Shown: positions 10,823 to 22,473 of the stretch, in pieces | Layout: every line of letters starts with the position of its first letter | How positions within the stretch are numbered: the stretch's first letter is position 1 | Source: Nymphaea colorata | Taxonomy: Eukaryota > Streptophyta > Magnoliopsida > Nymphaeales > Nymphaeaceae | Reading direction: 5' to 3' | Assembly (NCBI RefSeq): GCF_008831285.2 | Contig: NC_045142.1 | Coordinates: forward strand, 687,001 to 751,000 | DNA length: 64,000 bases | The notes under the pieces: generated by a model | Told to the model about the DNA's origin: nothing | The model's input: only the letters and a program-made list of their open reading frames with translations | Databases searched by the model: none | Position numbers and translations under genes: made by a program

Positions 10823-13232
10823 AGCCAGATTTAGTTTCATGTGTAAAAGCATCCCAGATCCATAGTCTGTTTCGGATCAGTGGGTTGTCTCGGAGCATTG
10901 AAACTAACTAGGATTCACAGCACACAACTCCAAACCATCAGTATCAAGTTTCTGACTATGCAAGGCTCTCAGCCAGAGAGAGAGCTGGGAACATCCATTT
11001 TAAAATTTATACTCTTTCTCTCTGGTCTGCAGATACAGTTGGAGTTTTAATGGGTACAGTTGCAATAATGTGAATGAAAGGGGAGGAGAGAAAGGAGTCG
11101 TGGGGGTGGATGGGATTAAATATGACAAGTTGAAGACGCTGCGGCAAAACAAGCGAACCCTTTCTAATGGTTTTGGGTGTCCGAAGCCATATATAACTTA
11201 TTACTTTATACGAACATAGGAAGTATAGGTGATGTGAACACAGCAAATACTGAAGCTTCTACCAATGAGAAAACTCCTCCGTTCCTTCGAAAGACCAAGT
11301 TGTTCACTTCACACTGAACAAGTGGGGATCGATAGATAGGTGCTGATCAACTGCTCCCTCATTTAAGTAAGCATTGAGGATTAAAGTGGGAAAGCAATGG
11401 AAGTTAGCAGCCAAGAAAGTAGTGGGAGATGCGATTATAAAAATCAACGTTATAGGCGAAAGTCAGAAGTCAATGGAGAAAAGCAAGGGGGAAGGCGATC
11501 GTGAGAACATTGCCATTTAGCTTCACTGCTACTCCAATTCTTTCGAAAGAAATTTTTGGTTGAACTGAGTTTTTCTTTTTTTCATTTTAATGTGCGACCA
11601 GTTGTCCAAGAGAAGGTTTGGTGTTATAGGGATCGAGAGAGAGAGAGAGTGCTGGTGGATTCAAATGCTAGAAATCCACTTGCTGCGAAATGAATCATGT
11701 CCACTTTGAAAGTTGGTACAGATATTTCTTTATTATCGTTACTGTTTCTCTCTCTAGGAGTGGAACTCTACCACCCTTTGCTTGAACTTTTGAACAATCA
11801 ACTTGCACGTCTTCCCGTTTTTAAATGCGAGTTATGTTGGATGTTGACCTGAATTTCGTCATGAGAAGGTTGGGGGAGCAATGATGAAGCCACCATTTAT
11901 ATATATTCACCAAGTAGCGATGCAATTAAAACACTTGAATAAGTTTTCAAAAGAGAGTTTGGAGTCTTTTTCTACAACTGCTAGTCTTCATTTCATTGTC
12001 AGACAACTTTGCATACATATTTGGATTCAACGATTCAGAAGTCAATCCCCATTCAAAGAAACCATTTACATTTTTATGCCTTCTTGCTTTCATACACAAT
12101 ATATAGGAAGGTGCTTATTGCTCAAGCGTTTTTTTTTTTTTTTTTAGGTTGGACTTTAAATTAATACACCTACTTCATTTAATTGTTTAATTTTCTTGGG
12201 TCCACCGTGCATTTGTATGGGTCGGACCAGGAACTAAAAGTCGTATTTGATTCATTTGTATGTTGGAGTTTGAGATTTTCTTTTTCTATGGTAGATCTAT
12301 TTTGAGTAGGACCCGACCCGACCCGACCCATGTAGCCACTGAAGGGGTGGGGATGCGGTGAGTCACGTGCATGGTGATGCCATCTGCAACGTGGCAAGTA
12401 ACGATTAGGCGATGTTCTGGGTGGGCATGCGTAGATAGGCACTTGTCCTCGTGTTTGCTTTGCCCATCAACAAGTCAAGTCTCTCTCTCGTAATGATATC
12501 CTTTGTAGTGCTGCTGACCTCATTTTGCTTTTTACCTTTTTTTTTTTCTTTTTTTTTTTATAAGATGTTATATAAGATGTTATAGTATGAATTTACCAAT
12601 TAGTTATCTATGGACGACGAGACTCGGCCAAGTGATTAGTTATCTATGGACGACGAGACTCGGCCACACTTGATTAGGCTTGGTTTGACTTGGTCACCCT
12701 CGACTAGGCATATGAGAGAGTTGGTGGCTGGTGTGGGCAGTTGCTCCCATAAATTGGGTTTGTCATGCATTCATGCTCTCGACATTTTACTTTGTATCTC
12801 AAAAGTTGGCATTTGTCTTACATTTTTACCGTGACTTTTATCAAAGGTACAAATGTGGGCTACCATTAACATGCTTTGCTGCCCCTCCTTAGCAAAACGA
12901 GCACATATCCTTGAAGTACACGGTGACATTGATGGAGCCATAAATTTTGGTTGGATGAAAGCTAAGTTAATAATTCACTATCTTCAATCTTTTTAGGGGC
13001 ACTTCTCCGTACAAACAGTCAAATATTTCAGATCAACACCCAACACCCCTACACCCAACACCCCTATCTGGCTCTGACCACTACGCTTAAAGTGATATCA
13101 TAAAATGAAGGTAAATCTAGGGTCCAGGTCTGGCTTTTGCATGCAGTAATCACGTTATTCAAAAGCAGCAGCAACCAGCTCTCTACTAGCCATACGCCCA
13201 AGCTGATTAACGAGTGGCATCCTACCAGCTGT
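10823..13232. other. Intergenic; no gene recognised
   Basis: Holds a short (GA)n run near 11635-11650, T-runs near 12128-12146 and 12538-12559, a 36-bp tandem duplication at 12601-12666, and a GACCC repeat near 12311-12329. Open frames (for example 11881-12147, 12179-12442) show no domains. Confidence 0.5.
12601..12666. repeat. 36-bp tandem duplication
   Basis: TAGTTATCTATGGACGACGA begins at 12601 and again at 12637. The first 30 bases of the unit are repeated without change. It is directly preceded by a short repeat of ATAAGATGTTAT, suggesting local slippage. Confidence 0.85.
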
Positions 13233-13432
13233 CAGGGGCGGGGCGAAGGCAGGGGGGCCTGCCTAGGCCATGGCTCCACCCCAGCTTATTAAAAAAGAAA
13301 TTACATTAAAAATTTGAAAATTTTTAGTTGCGTAATGTATTTTTTAGATTCAGGTTTAATTTGGCCCTACCCGGATAAATTCGTTAAACCGTTGGAACTG
13401 TCTCTGAAAAAAAAATCCTCGTTCTGCCCCTG
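13233..13432. mobile_element. 200-bp hAT (Tip100-like) MITE
   Basis: Begins CAGGGGCGGGGC and ends CTGCCCCTG, so the termini form an inverted repeat of the CAGGGGCGG type found in Tip100-like hAT elements. The flanking octamers are ccagctgt (13225-13232) and ccagccac (13433-13440). They share five of eight bases, and the three differences are all transitions, consistent with a decayed 8-bp target duplication. No coding capacity. Confidence 0.65.
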
Positions 13433-16141
13433 CCAGCCACCAGCAAAACCCCTTAAAGTATCTTCAAGGTCGCTGAGAGGACTTTTAGTTCACTTACTTT
13501 GAGTTAGTGGGGAAGAAAAAGTTAATTAGAGGATGAAGTTAAACGAAGGGAAGAATGTATCTCGATGTTTGAAAAAAAAAAAAAAGTATGTATTCAAAAA
13601 ATGGTGAGTGACATGGGTGATTCTTTGTGTCCATAAGAAGGGACTCGCTTCTATAAAGTTTTTAAAAGAAGAAAAGATAGCGAATTTCTTGATAACTATG
13701 CATAAAGTAGAAGCGTCAATGAAATTGAGAAGTGAATATAACGCGATAAACTATGAAAAAAAAAAAACTCTAAAAAGTATTTGGTGTTTAAATCTTTTAA
13801 TTGACGATGCCAACTAAATCTAAATTCACAACATAAACTCTTACGAGAGAAAAGGAGGAATTCTGGTTTTCTTTACAAGAAGAGAGAAAAGAAAAGAGTG
13901 TCACCTTTTAGCCTAAGCGAATGAAACTGTTAAATTTTTAGAAGTGACTACCACTTAAATAGTTGCTTTAAATAGGCAAGTTGGATTAAGTAGATCCTAC
14001 CAAAAATCATGATATTTTTATTTGTAAGTCAGATCTCATAAAGCGTTATATATGCATCGGCATGAGCTTCTTTTGCTTATAAAATCTAGTTTATGTAAGG
14101 AAAGAACATGTTCTGCAGCTCAACTTCACGTTTTCTATTATAAAGATTAGATGATTGTGGTTAATTTTGTTTTAGAAAAAAGAAAGATACTTGCGAATGT
14201 GAAGTATAATGCTTCAGAGTGCACAAAGATCTGTTCTTTTCTTTAAGATGTTTGATATGCATATTAAATTATTCCATATGCCTTGTTGTAACTTAATCTG
14301 CTGGTAGTTTTTTAATGATGGTGTGCATGATATTGGGCATGCTAGAAAGACGATGTGTAAAAAACTAACTCATCAACAAAAGAGATAAAAAAAATACATG
14401 TGTGTATGTAGACTCTCAAAAATTTATTATCGAAAGAAAGAACTATGAACTGTTGCTAGAACCACCATGAATAATCTGAATCGGGTTTTATCCGATTCAT
14501 TGACCAACAAAACGAGCCAATGTTCTATGCTGAGACGAATCGCTCCCGGAGTTGACATTCGGAGGCAATGGCGTGTCTTCTGCGTGTGCACTGCGAGCAC
14601 GCTATCTATTTATTTATTTGTTTATTTATTTTTCAGAGATTTAATGTACATCCAAATTAGTAGTTCAGTTTGCATGGCAAAGTAGGCTTCATGGTTCATT
14701 ATAATAACAGGGCTGCCATCGGAGTGAGGTTTCTTGGATTTGGTACCAAATACTAGAACATATTAGATGTCGGTTTCAAATTTGATAGCGAGATTTTGGT
14801 ATATAGTTTGATTATGAAGAAGAAGTATAATTGGATTTGGGCATTTGGTTTTCGAACACTCGCATGTTTCCACTGGTATTGAATTGGATCTGGATCTTGA
14901 ATCAGATTTGTTAAAGGGAAATAAGGATCAAACTGATCTTAAGAGAGCATGTGTGCATATGCATACAACTAAAACGTATTTTGACCTTAATAACAGGGGA
15001 TTTTAACGGGCCATTTGGGATCCATAACATTAAGTTCTTGTTTCATATATATAATTTGAAAATTGGTTAGATGTATTAAACTCTTTGACTGTTTTACTTT
15101 TTAGGGCGACTATGAAACGGCAACATATTGTTACTGTTCCCAAATGAAACGAAACGACCTATGGTGTGACATTGATGTATGCTTTTAGCGTGTGATAATG
15201 GTGTAGGACTTTGGGGCCCGGTTAGTTGAAGGAGGGTAAAAAGGTCAATTTTTTGAATTTAGACATTCAAAAAATGAGCAAGTCAACGGTCAAGGGGGCT
15301 TGTGTGCCATGTGGACTTGATCCCAATTTGACCGGAGGAGTTGGCATGGCACAGAGGTTCACATTATTAGTTGAAATGGGAATTCCATGTCACATCTTTC
15401 AGTAACATTATTTTCTTGTGTTTTAGAAAGATTGGATATGACATTGATTGAACACAATGTTTTGTAAGAACACAATGTTCTTCTTTTCTTACTTACTAGT
15501 TGTTCTTTGATTGCGACATCATGAATTATGCTAAGTTTAAACACCGAATAATTCACGTTTATAACATTGGATCATCCATCCAGTTAACAGGACTATTTAT
15601 TATTTTTTAGAAAACAAAAGCTGGCAACGAAGAAAACCAATCAACGCGTTTCGCGTTGGAGGGCATCCTCGTTATTTCGCGCTTAAACAGCCCCGGACGC
15701 GTAACGTTTAAATATTTTTTATTTCATTTAAATAAGAAAAAAGTTGTGAAAAGGGCAAGGCCGTTTTCCTCGAATCTCGCTTCCCGTCGTATGAGCCAAA
15801 AAAAAAAAATGAACAAAAAAAAAGAAGCAATTTTTCTTTAAAAAAAAGAAAAAAGAAAAAGAAAAAGACTGAAAAGTCTTTCAAGCAAAGGGCGATGGGC
15901 ACAGTCCCTCTCAAACAGCGGCTCGGTCGACGCAACACGGGGATCTATCTTCCGCCACGTGGCGTCGAGAAGTTTTTTGGACGGCTCAGATTCTTCCTTC
16001 GCCGGATCCGAGACCTTTGACTCCGTGGGGCCCGCGATTAAACAATCCGGTTGGGGTTCCGGACCTAACCCCGGGTCAACGCCCCACCTTCTCTCTCTCA
16101 CTATGATTTTCTCTCTCTCTCCCCACCGCGGGGGGGGCTCC

Positions 16142-16146
<5 letters not shown>
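13433..16146. other. Intergenic; no gene recognised
   Basis: Low-complexity A-runs, AT-rich sequence and short chance frames. GC content rises from about 15640 toward the PP2C promoter region. No repeat boundaries or RNA genes identified. Confidence 0.5.

Positions 16147-16173
<27 letters not shown>
16147..16173 (+). repeat. (TC)n tract in the PP2C upstream region
   Basis: About 13 uninterrupted TC repeats lie 1.3 kb before the PP2C start codon, within a broader pyrimidine-rich stretch (16088-16180). Such CT tracts often lie close to plant transcription starts and are GAGA-type sites on the other strand. Confidence 0.7.
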
Positions 16174-17443
16174 ACCCCCACCTTTAATTCAACCAACTCC
16201 TCCACTTGCTAATCGAAATGTCAACGCCATCATCTCAAGGGGCAGAAACCACGCCACTCCGACAACCCACCGGATTCCGGCATAAGCCCACCGGAGAACC
16301 AGTCCTACGGTCCGATTTTAATTCCGCAGCCTCTACTACCCGGCCAGGGAGGATATTTTTGCCCGTCGAGGGCTGCATCGCCAGCGGCTGCCTTCGTTGT
16401 TCGCTACCATTGCACGCTGCACCACTGAAGAAGAGCGATTTCGAGAACCTGGTACTTGAGCATCGAGTTCTTATCTTCCTATTGTTTTTCAGATCTGCTA
16501 GTGCATATGTAGGTATAATTCAGCCGGTGGACGGCCGGAAATTTGGTGGTTCTTTCCTAAAATCATAAAAGTCGCCGGAAGGCGGTTTGTTTATGCTTGC
16601 TATGTGAAGTTTTTTTTTTCTTTTTGTTCCTTTGGTAATTTGTCGTTGTGATTTTGGGCTTTCAGGATCGTTTAAGGTGTGTAGAAAGTCGAAACAGTCA
16701 GAGGTCTCTCGCTCGATTTTCTCTAGATTTGGGCAAAACATTGGCCGAAAACAGCAACTGCTGATCATTTTTACGATTGTGTGGCCGATTTTTTATGTGA
16801 TTCTTTTATGGGTTCTCGTTTGGAACTTGTCTAAGAGTCGGATTTGTTGCTAGAAAGGAGAAAAGAGGAAAATGTCACTGAAAAAATGGGGTAAATCTGT
16901 TGGACTTGGCAGAGGACCGCTTCTTGTTCACCACTGGTGAAATCCTAGTTTTTAAGAATTTTTGAACCATCCGTTTTTACGTTTTCAAGTCATCTTTGTT
17001 AAATTTCTTAGGGATTTTCGTTTAGAATTTAGTAAGGACGCCATTTTGTTGCCTTCGAGCGAAGGAGATGGCGCTGTTCTAAGAAGAACAAAGCCAAGAA
17101 GACGCTGCCTGTTGCAGCAGCAGTCTGTGGCCGCCTCCCTCTGCTGACTGCTGAGTCCCTTCTTTTAAACTGCACATGATCAACCAGCACGGTACTTATC
17201 CTGTCATATTACCTCCGCTGCCTGTTGACGTCTAGTCTTTATGCAGATTCTGGCCTGAGCAGCTGCGCCTGAAGCGTCTGTTGAAATCGAGAGCGAGGCA
17301 TCAAATCTTTCTGCAGATTCCTGCCTGATTATTCAAGTTGGCGGCTTCCCGCCGTAAGTTGCCGAATTCTTGGGTAGCTTGAGTCGGTCGACTACTTCGG
17401 TAGCTTGTTCCTGTTTGTAGAGTGAATTGCTGTCGGGTGTTCG
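16174..17443 (+). promoter_or_regulatory. Probable promoter / 5' leader region of the PP2C gene
   Basis: The stretch is locally richer in GC than the intergenic DNA and contains several GT/AG sites compatible with leader introns. It holds an ORF from ATG 16218 to the stop ending at 16568 (117 codons, no recognised domain), which would be an upstream ORF if transcription begins near the CT tract. No decisive TATA box was found. Confidence 0.35.
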
Positions 17444-20294
17444 ATGGGCAACCGGTTTGGGAAGATATGCGGTTGCTGCATCGTGTCAGGGCGCCGGCGC
17501 GGCGACGTCCTAGCAATCGGCGGCAGCGGAGGAGGGCCTGATGAGGGCCTCGGTCACTCCTTCTGTTATATACGGCCGGACCTGGCGCGCCTCTCGTCGT
17601 CGAAGGTCCACCACTCGGAGGAGACCACCACTTTCCGGTCGATATCCGGAGCCGCGTTAGGCGCCAACACCTCTACACCTCTGTCTACGGACCTCTGCTC
17701 CTATGCCGCTGCGACGGCTGTCTCTGCGTCAGCAGCCTTCGAGAGCTCCGACTCGTTCCAGTCGATTCCGCTCCAACCTGTGCCGCGGTTTGGTGGTGGT
17801 GGTGGCGGCGGCGGCGGAGTATTTTCGGGGCCGATCGGAGTTCCACCCTTTTCGGGCCCAATTGAACGAGGATTTATGTCCGGGCCAATCGAGCGGGGAT
17901 TCCTGTCGGGCCCTCTAGATAAGGCGGTGTTTTCCGGCCCGCTGGAAAAGTTCCAGCGGAGCTTCTCCCATGGCGGCATATTCGCTGGTCGGCACCGGAA
18001 AGCCTCCTTAATTAAGGCCCTTCGGCGGGCCATCACCAGTGCGGTTGCTCGGTCATCAATTGTAGCGCCAATTAAGTTAGGCGTCTCCGGATTTTCAAAG
18101 GAGAAGAAGTTCTCTTCTGGTGGTAGTGGCGCTGTTGCTGAAAATGTGAGCTGCGACGGCGGCGGCGGTGGTAGTGAATTGGGTACAAATGATGAAGACT
18201 TTTCCTTTGAGAGTCAGAACCTTCAGTGGGCGCAGGGTAAGGCAGGGGAAGACAGAGTACATGTAGTGATATCTGAGGAGCATGGATGGCTCTTTGTTGG
18301 AATCTATGATGGATTCAATGGCCCAGATGCTCCTGATTACCTCCTATCCAATCTCTACACTGCTGTTCAAATGGAGCTCAAGGGTCTCCTCTGGGACCAG
18401 CCGCCATCCATGGTCGGTGCTCAACAGAATGGCTGTTCTAGCTCTGTAGAGGAACCAAACGTCAATGGCTCCGACCAAAATTGGACGATCGGAGGTTATG
18501 GGAATTCAGAGAATGCCGAGAAGAAAAAGAACGCGATGAAGAGGTGGAAGAGAAGGAATGGCAGGAGCAGGTTCAAGGGAGTGACCAAAAAGTGGGAGGA
18601 GAGCCAGAGGAGATGGAAGGAGCAGTATGGAAGCAGCGCCGCGACAGAAGGAACGGTTGATCATGGCAGAGTTTTGAAGGCGCTCGCTCGCGCATTGAGG
18701 AAGACAGAGGAGGACTACTTGGAGATCGCGGACAAGATGCTTTCAGAGAATCCTGAATTGGCTCTAATGGGGTCCTGTGTTCTGGTGATGCTGATGAAGG
18801 GAGAGGATGTTTACTTGATGAATGTTGGGGACAGCAGGGGGGTTTTAGCTCAAAAGGTAGAAGCAGATTTGTGGGACTTGGAAAGAATCAATGAGGAAAC
18901 GCCCACTGATCTCCAGTTCCGCGATGAAGACTACAGCTTCTCAGATAATACACCATCCTTGTCTGCGCTTCAGCTCACCTTGGATCATAGTACCAGCGTG
19001 GAAGAGGTAGCGGACCAACTCTCTATTCTTTCCCTTTTCCCTTTGTATTTCGTTTATTTATTTAATCTATTTAAGGTTTATGATTTGATCTATACATTCT
19101 CTGATGAATTCCCCATGTTGGGATCCATAAATTATATGATGTAGGGAATTGGTTTCTTAAGGTTTTCATTTTTTTCACACAGGAAGTTGCAAGAATTAGA
19201 AAGGAGCATCCAGATGATGCTTGTACTATCATGAACGACAGAGTCAAGGGCTCTCTCAAGGTCACAAGAGCATTTGGAGCAGGCTTTCTTAAGCAGGTCA
19301 GTCTTTTCATTTGATGTCTACGCTTGTATACATTCTGTGCCTGCAATCTGCATTTCATGATGGGGTTGTGCATTTGACATATAATTATACATGAGCAATG
19401 TACTGATCAGATTTTGTTCTATGTGCAAATATGGTGTCATCTGCTTCTTATATTCTTGAACTGTTATTCTCCAGATGTAGGGATACATTAGTATTTTATA
19501 TTTTTTTCCTTGTATATGAAACAAGAAATCAACGCAAGAGGCATAAATATGAGCATTTGGTTCATATCAACAAGTCATTCTTGTCCACCTTAACTTAAGC
19601 TTGGCCATGTAGAAAAGAAATGCATCTAGCATCCATTCTGATAGATGTGAAATCTGAGAGCAAATCTATATATGATAGGAACTGTGTTTCAATCCACAGA
19701 GTTATTACATGAATGTGCACAGGATTCACTTGCTCTGGCATCTTATAGAAGATATGAATCTGCAAAAGTTTAGAAATTTTGGCTGAGAGATGCACTTTAT
19801 TCTTTTGCAGCGAAAGTGGAATGATGCTCTACTACAGATGTTCCAAATAGATTACATTGGAACTGCACCATATCTCACTTGTGCTCCCTCTCTGTATCAC
19901 CACCGACTCGGTCCGAGGGATAGATTCTTGATACTGTCATCGGATGGGCTCTATCAATACTTCACCAATGAGGAAGCTGTGGCTGAGGTTGAGACGTTCA
20001 TCCAGTCATATCCAGAAGGAGACCCAGCACAACATCTTGTTGAGGAAGTTCTCTTCCGCGCAGCAAAGAAAGCAGGTAATGCACAACTCAAAATCTCCCA
20101 GAATAGTGAAGAAACTGTGCTTCTTCGTTACCAAAGCATTGGCATGAGCAACTTTAACTCAAACATGTTTGCTTGCAGGTATGGATTTTCATGAACTGCT
20201 GGAAATACCGCACGGTGATCGACGCAGATATCACGATGATGTCTCCATAATTGTGGTTTCTTTGGAAGGAAGAATCTGGAGATCATGTGTGTAA
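17444..20294 (+). CDS. PLL: POLTERGEIST-like protein phosphatase 2C
   Basis: Exons 17444-19006, 19183-19296, 19811-20075 and 20179-20294 (2058 nt, 685 aa); phases match and family sequence is continuous across junctions. The N-terminus [12 protein letters not shown] suits N-myristoylation plus palmitoylation, the known membrane-anchoring mode of POL/PLL proteins. Next come the family block [13 protein letters not shown], a Gly run and five F/MSGP(I/L) repeats (about 127-157). PP2C motifs are GEDRVHV (258-264), [10 protein letters not shown] (279-288), the GDSRGVL block, [30 protein letters not shown] and the terminal [12 protein letters not shown] block. Metal-binding Asp residues are present. 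The family dephosphorylates Ser/Thr in stem-cell and asymmetric-division signalling. The N-terminal region looks closest to PLL2-PLL5, but I cannot assign one paralogue. Unspliced intron 1 keeps the frame open to 19144, which could give a truncated isoform. Confidence 0.93.
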
Positions 20295-20519
20295 ATACAG
20301 CTAGACAGAACCCATTCAGTACTTACGGAAAAGTTAGAACTTTTCTGGTTTTTTTGCAGTCACCATTGTACAATCCAAGCTGAACTTTCCAATGTGGATC
20401 TTGCTTGCATCTATCTGTCATCGGGGTTGAAAGAGGTAAGAGACCCCCACAACCTAATTTCATTAGAGCTACAAAGCCCCAGAGCTTAATTTTGGAATGT
20501 CATCTTAATGTAATTCCCC

Positions 20520-20525
20520 AATAAA
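20520..20525 (+). terminator. Candidate polyadenylation signal of the PP2C gene
   Basis: AATAAA lies about 225 bp after the PP2C stop codon, a plausible 3' UTR length. Plant poly(A) signals are loose, so this is a candidate only. Confidence 0.4.
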
Positions 20526-22392
20526 TGGTTCTTGTGCAGAGTTATAATGCAATTCAACAACTATAGTAACATCCCCTGATCTCTCATCTTCCTTCTCTGC
20601 ATTCGACTCCCCTCCATTGTCAGCCACCATCTTCACTCTTCCGTTTCTCGAGTTCTGCTTTCCGAACACAAACAAAAGCCGAAAAGCAGAGTAACAAACA
20701 ATACCTGCTTCTTTGGCGGCAAATAAAGGCGACCCACGTGATGATAGCAAAGATGCAACTGCTCCGAGTACAGAAGTAAAATTTTCATTCAAAGTCCATG
20801 TTGTCGTGCATGCATAATCTAATGCACGCAGCACGCTGCTTCTTCGCTGACCAAACAATGGTTTGAAAATGCATCTCTATATATACAGTGTGTGCCAACA
20901 AGTTAGGCCTTCGTTTGGACAAAGGCCTGGCCGAAATCCAGATGCCCACCAAGGTTTGCGAGAGCCTAACTTCTTGGCTGTAGCCAGAGAGAGAGAGAGA
21001 GATTATATATATATATAATATATATATAAAAAAAGTTGGAGGGCAGGGGTACCCTACAAGCAAACAAGTAGGGCACTTGACTTGGCCTTAAATGAAGGCT
21101 ACCCTACTTCTACCTAGAAAATGGAAGCTCATTTATGGAGAATTTAAGTCACATCCTCTAAAGTCAAAAGTCAATATTGTCTTTCATTTCAAACTTTTCC
21201 ATTTCATATTGGTCACATCTTTTTCTTATATTGATAATGACGGGAGGGGTAGGCCCCCTCCACTGCCTCCTGCCCAAGTTGACTTCTTTTATGGATCTGA
21301 GAAGTGTGGCTATCAGGGTCGCCGGTTCGGACCCTTGTGCGTGGTTGGTGATGTGAATGCTTCGCAACCACTTCAGCTTTTGGTGGCAGCCATTAATGTC
21401 AAAGCACCGATTTTCTTTTTTTGTTTCACTTTTTCGTTTGTCACTTACAAAGATGAACCAAAACATTTTTTGTCTTTTAGTTTTCTTACCGGAAAACGTT
21501 CTTCAATTGAAAATGCCTAACTTGTTTATCTTCTAGTTCCCTATAATTTTATAAAGGGATGTAAGTAATTTGGATTTTGATTTGCCCAAATGCAGAAGGA
21601 TTTGGATTACTTTGAATTTGTCACAGCCAAGAAAATCTAAAATCCTGTAACCATACTGTCATCATCTACTTAGCTCGTCGACAATGGAGGTGCCCAAATC
21701 ACGAGTTTGGAAACGAGTGCATGATTTCATTAAACAATGGATTCGAGATTACTTAAAACTGAGGATTCCAGATCCTTACTTCTGGCACTCACTTTTAGGG
21801 ATGTCAACGGATCAGATTCTAATTGAATGTACCCTTAAACACGTATCATCTGATGCTTACAATTTTCTTTTTTTCTTATTTAATTTTTTTTTGAAGTATC
21901 CGATCCAAATCAGATGTACTCACTTTGCCATTTCATATCAATAATCTCCACTACAGGGCTGTCAAACACGATCTTAAAATTCCATATGGTATAAGTCCCT
22001 AAAGTTGAACTTATCTCTTCTCTTGTTGACGATAAATTGTAATTAACTAAAGATTCGTAACGAATATCTGAAGATAAAGGTAGGCATTCATTTGATTTAT
22101 ATGTTATCCTAAGCACACCTTTTATTCTATTGCGGAAAAAGAATCCCAGTATATTTTATTCGCAAACAACCTCTTAAATCCAGATCCGTTGACGTCCTCA
22201 AATCAACGAGAAGAAAACGACGTGATTGGAAAATAGCGTGTGCTTCTAAATGACCATGCTTCCGTCATCAAACCCATCTCTTTTGATTTCCTTCCCTTTT
22301 TGGCTTGTCCTGTGAAAAAAGTCAAAATCCTCAGCAACGAAATTTCAGGACTCTTGTTTTTCCACGCCGCTTACTAATTTTTCATCCTCATC

Positions 22393-22395
<3 letters not shown>
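20526..22395. other. Intergenic; no gene recognised
   Basis: Contains a 73-bp foldback (20900-20972), a (GA)n/(AT)n stretch near 20989-21030, and open frames such as plus 21092-21520 (142 codons) and minus 20505-20858 (117 codons) without recognisable domains. Confidence 0.45.
20900..20972. repeat. Short inverted repeat
   Basis: AAGTTAGGC (20900-20908) and its exact reverse complement GCCTAACTT (20964-20972) bracket a segment that itself contains AGGCCT...AGGCCT. It could form a hairpin with a large loop. It may be a tiny foldback element or chance. Confidence 0.3.
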
Positions 22396-22462
<67 letters not shown>

Positions 22463-22473
22463 ATATATATATA
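22396..22473. repeat. Compound microsatellite (TC)n(AC)n(AT)n
   Basis: About 27 TC units run directly into (AC)n and then (AT)n. The order suggests successive microsatellite births by point mutation at the edge of a long CT tract. The surrounding open frame is only the repeat read through. Confidence 0.95.

Noticed and set aside
21092-21520. 142-codon plus-strand open frame
   Set aside because: AT-rich with no domain or coding-like composition; no supporting context.
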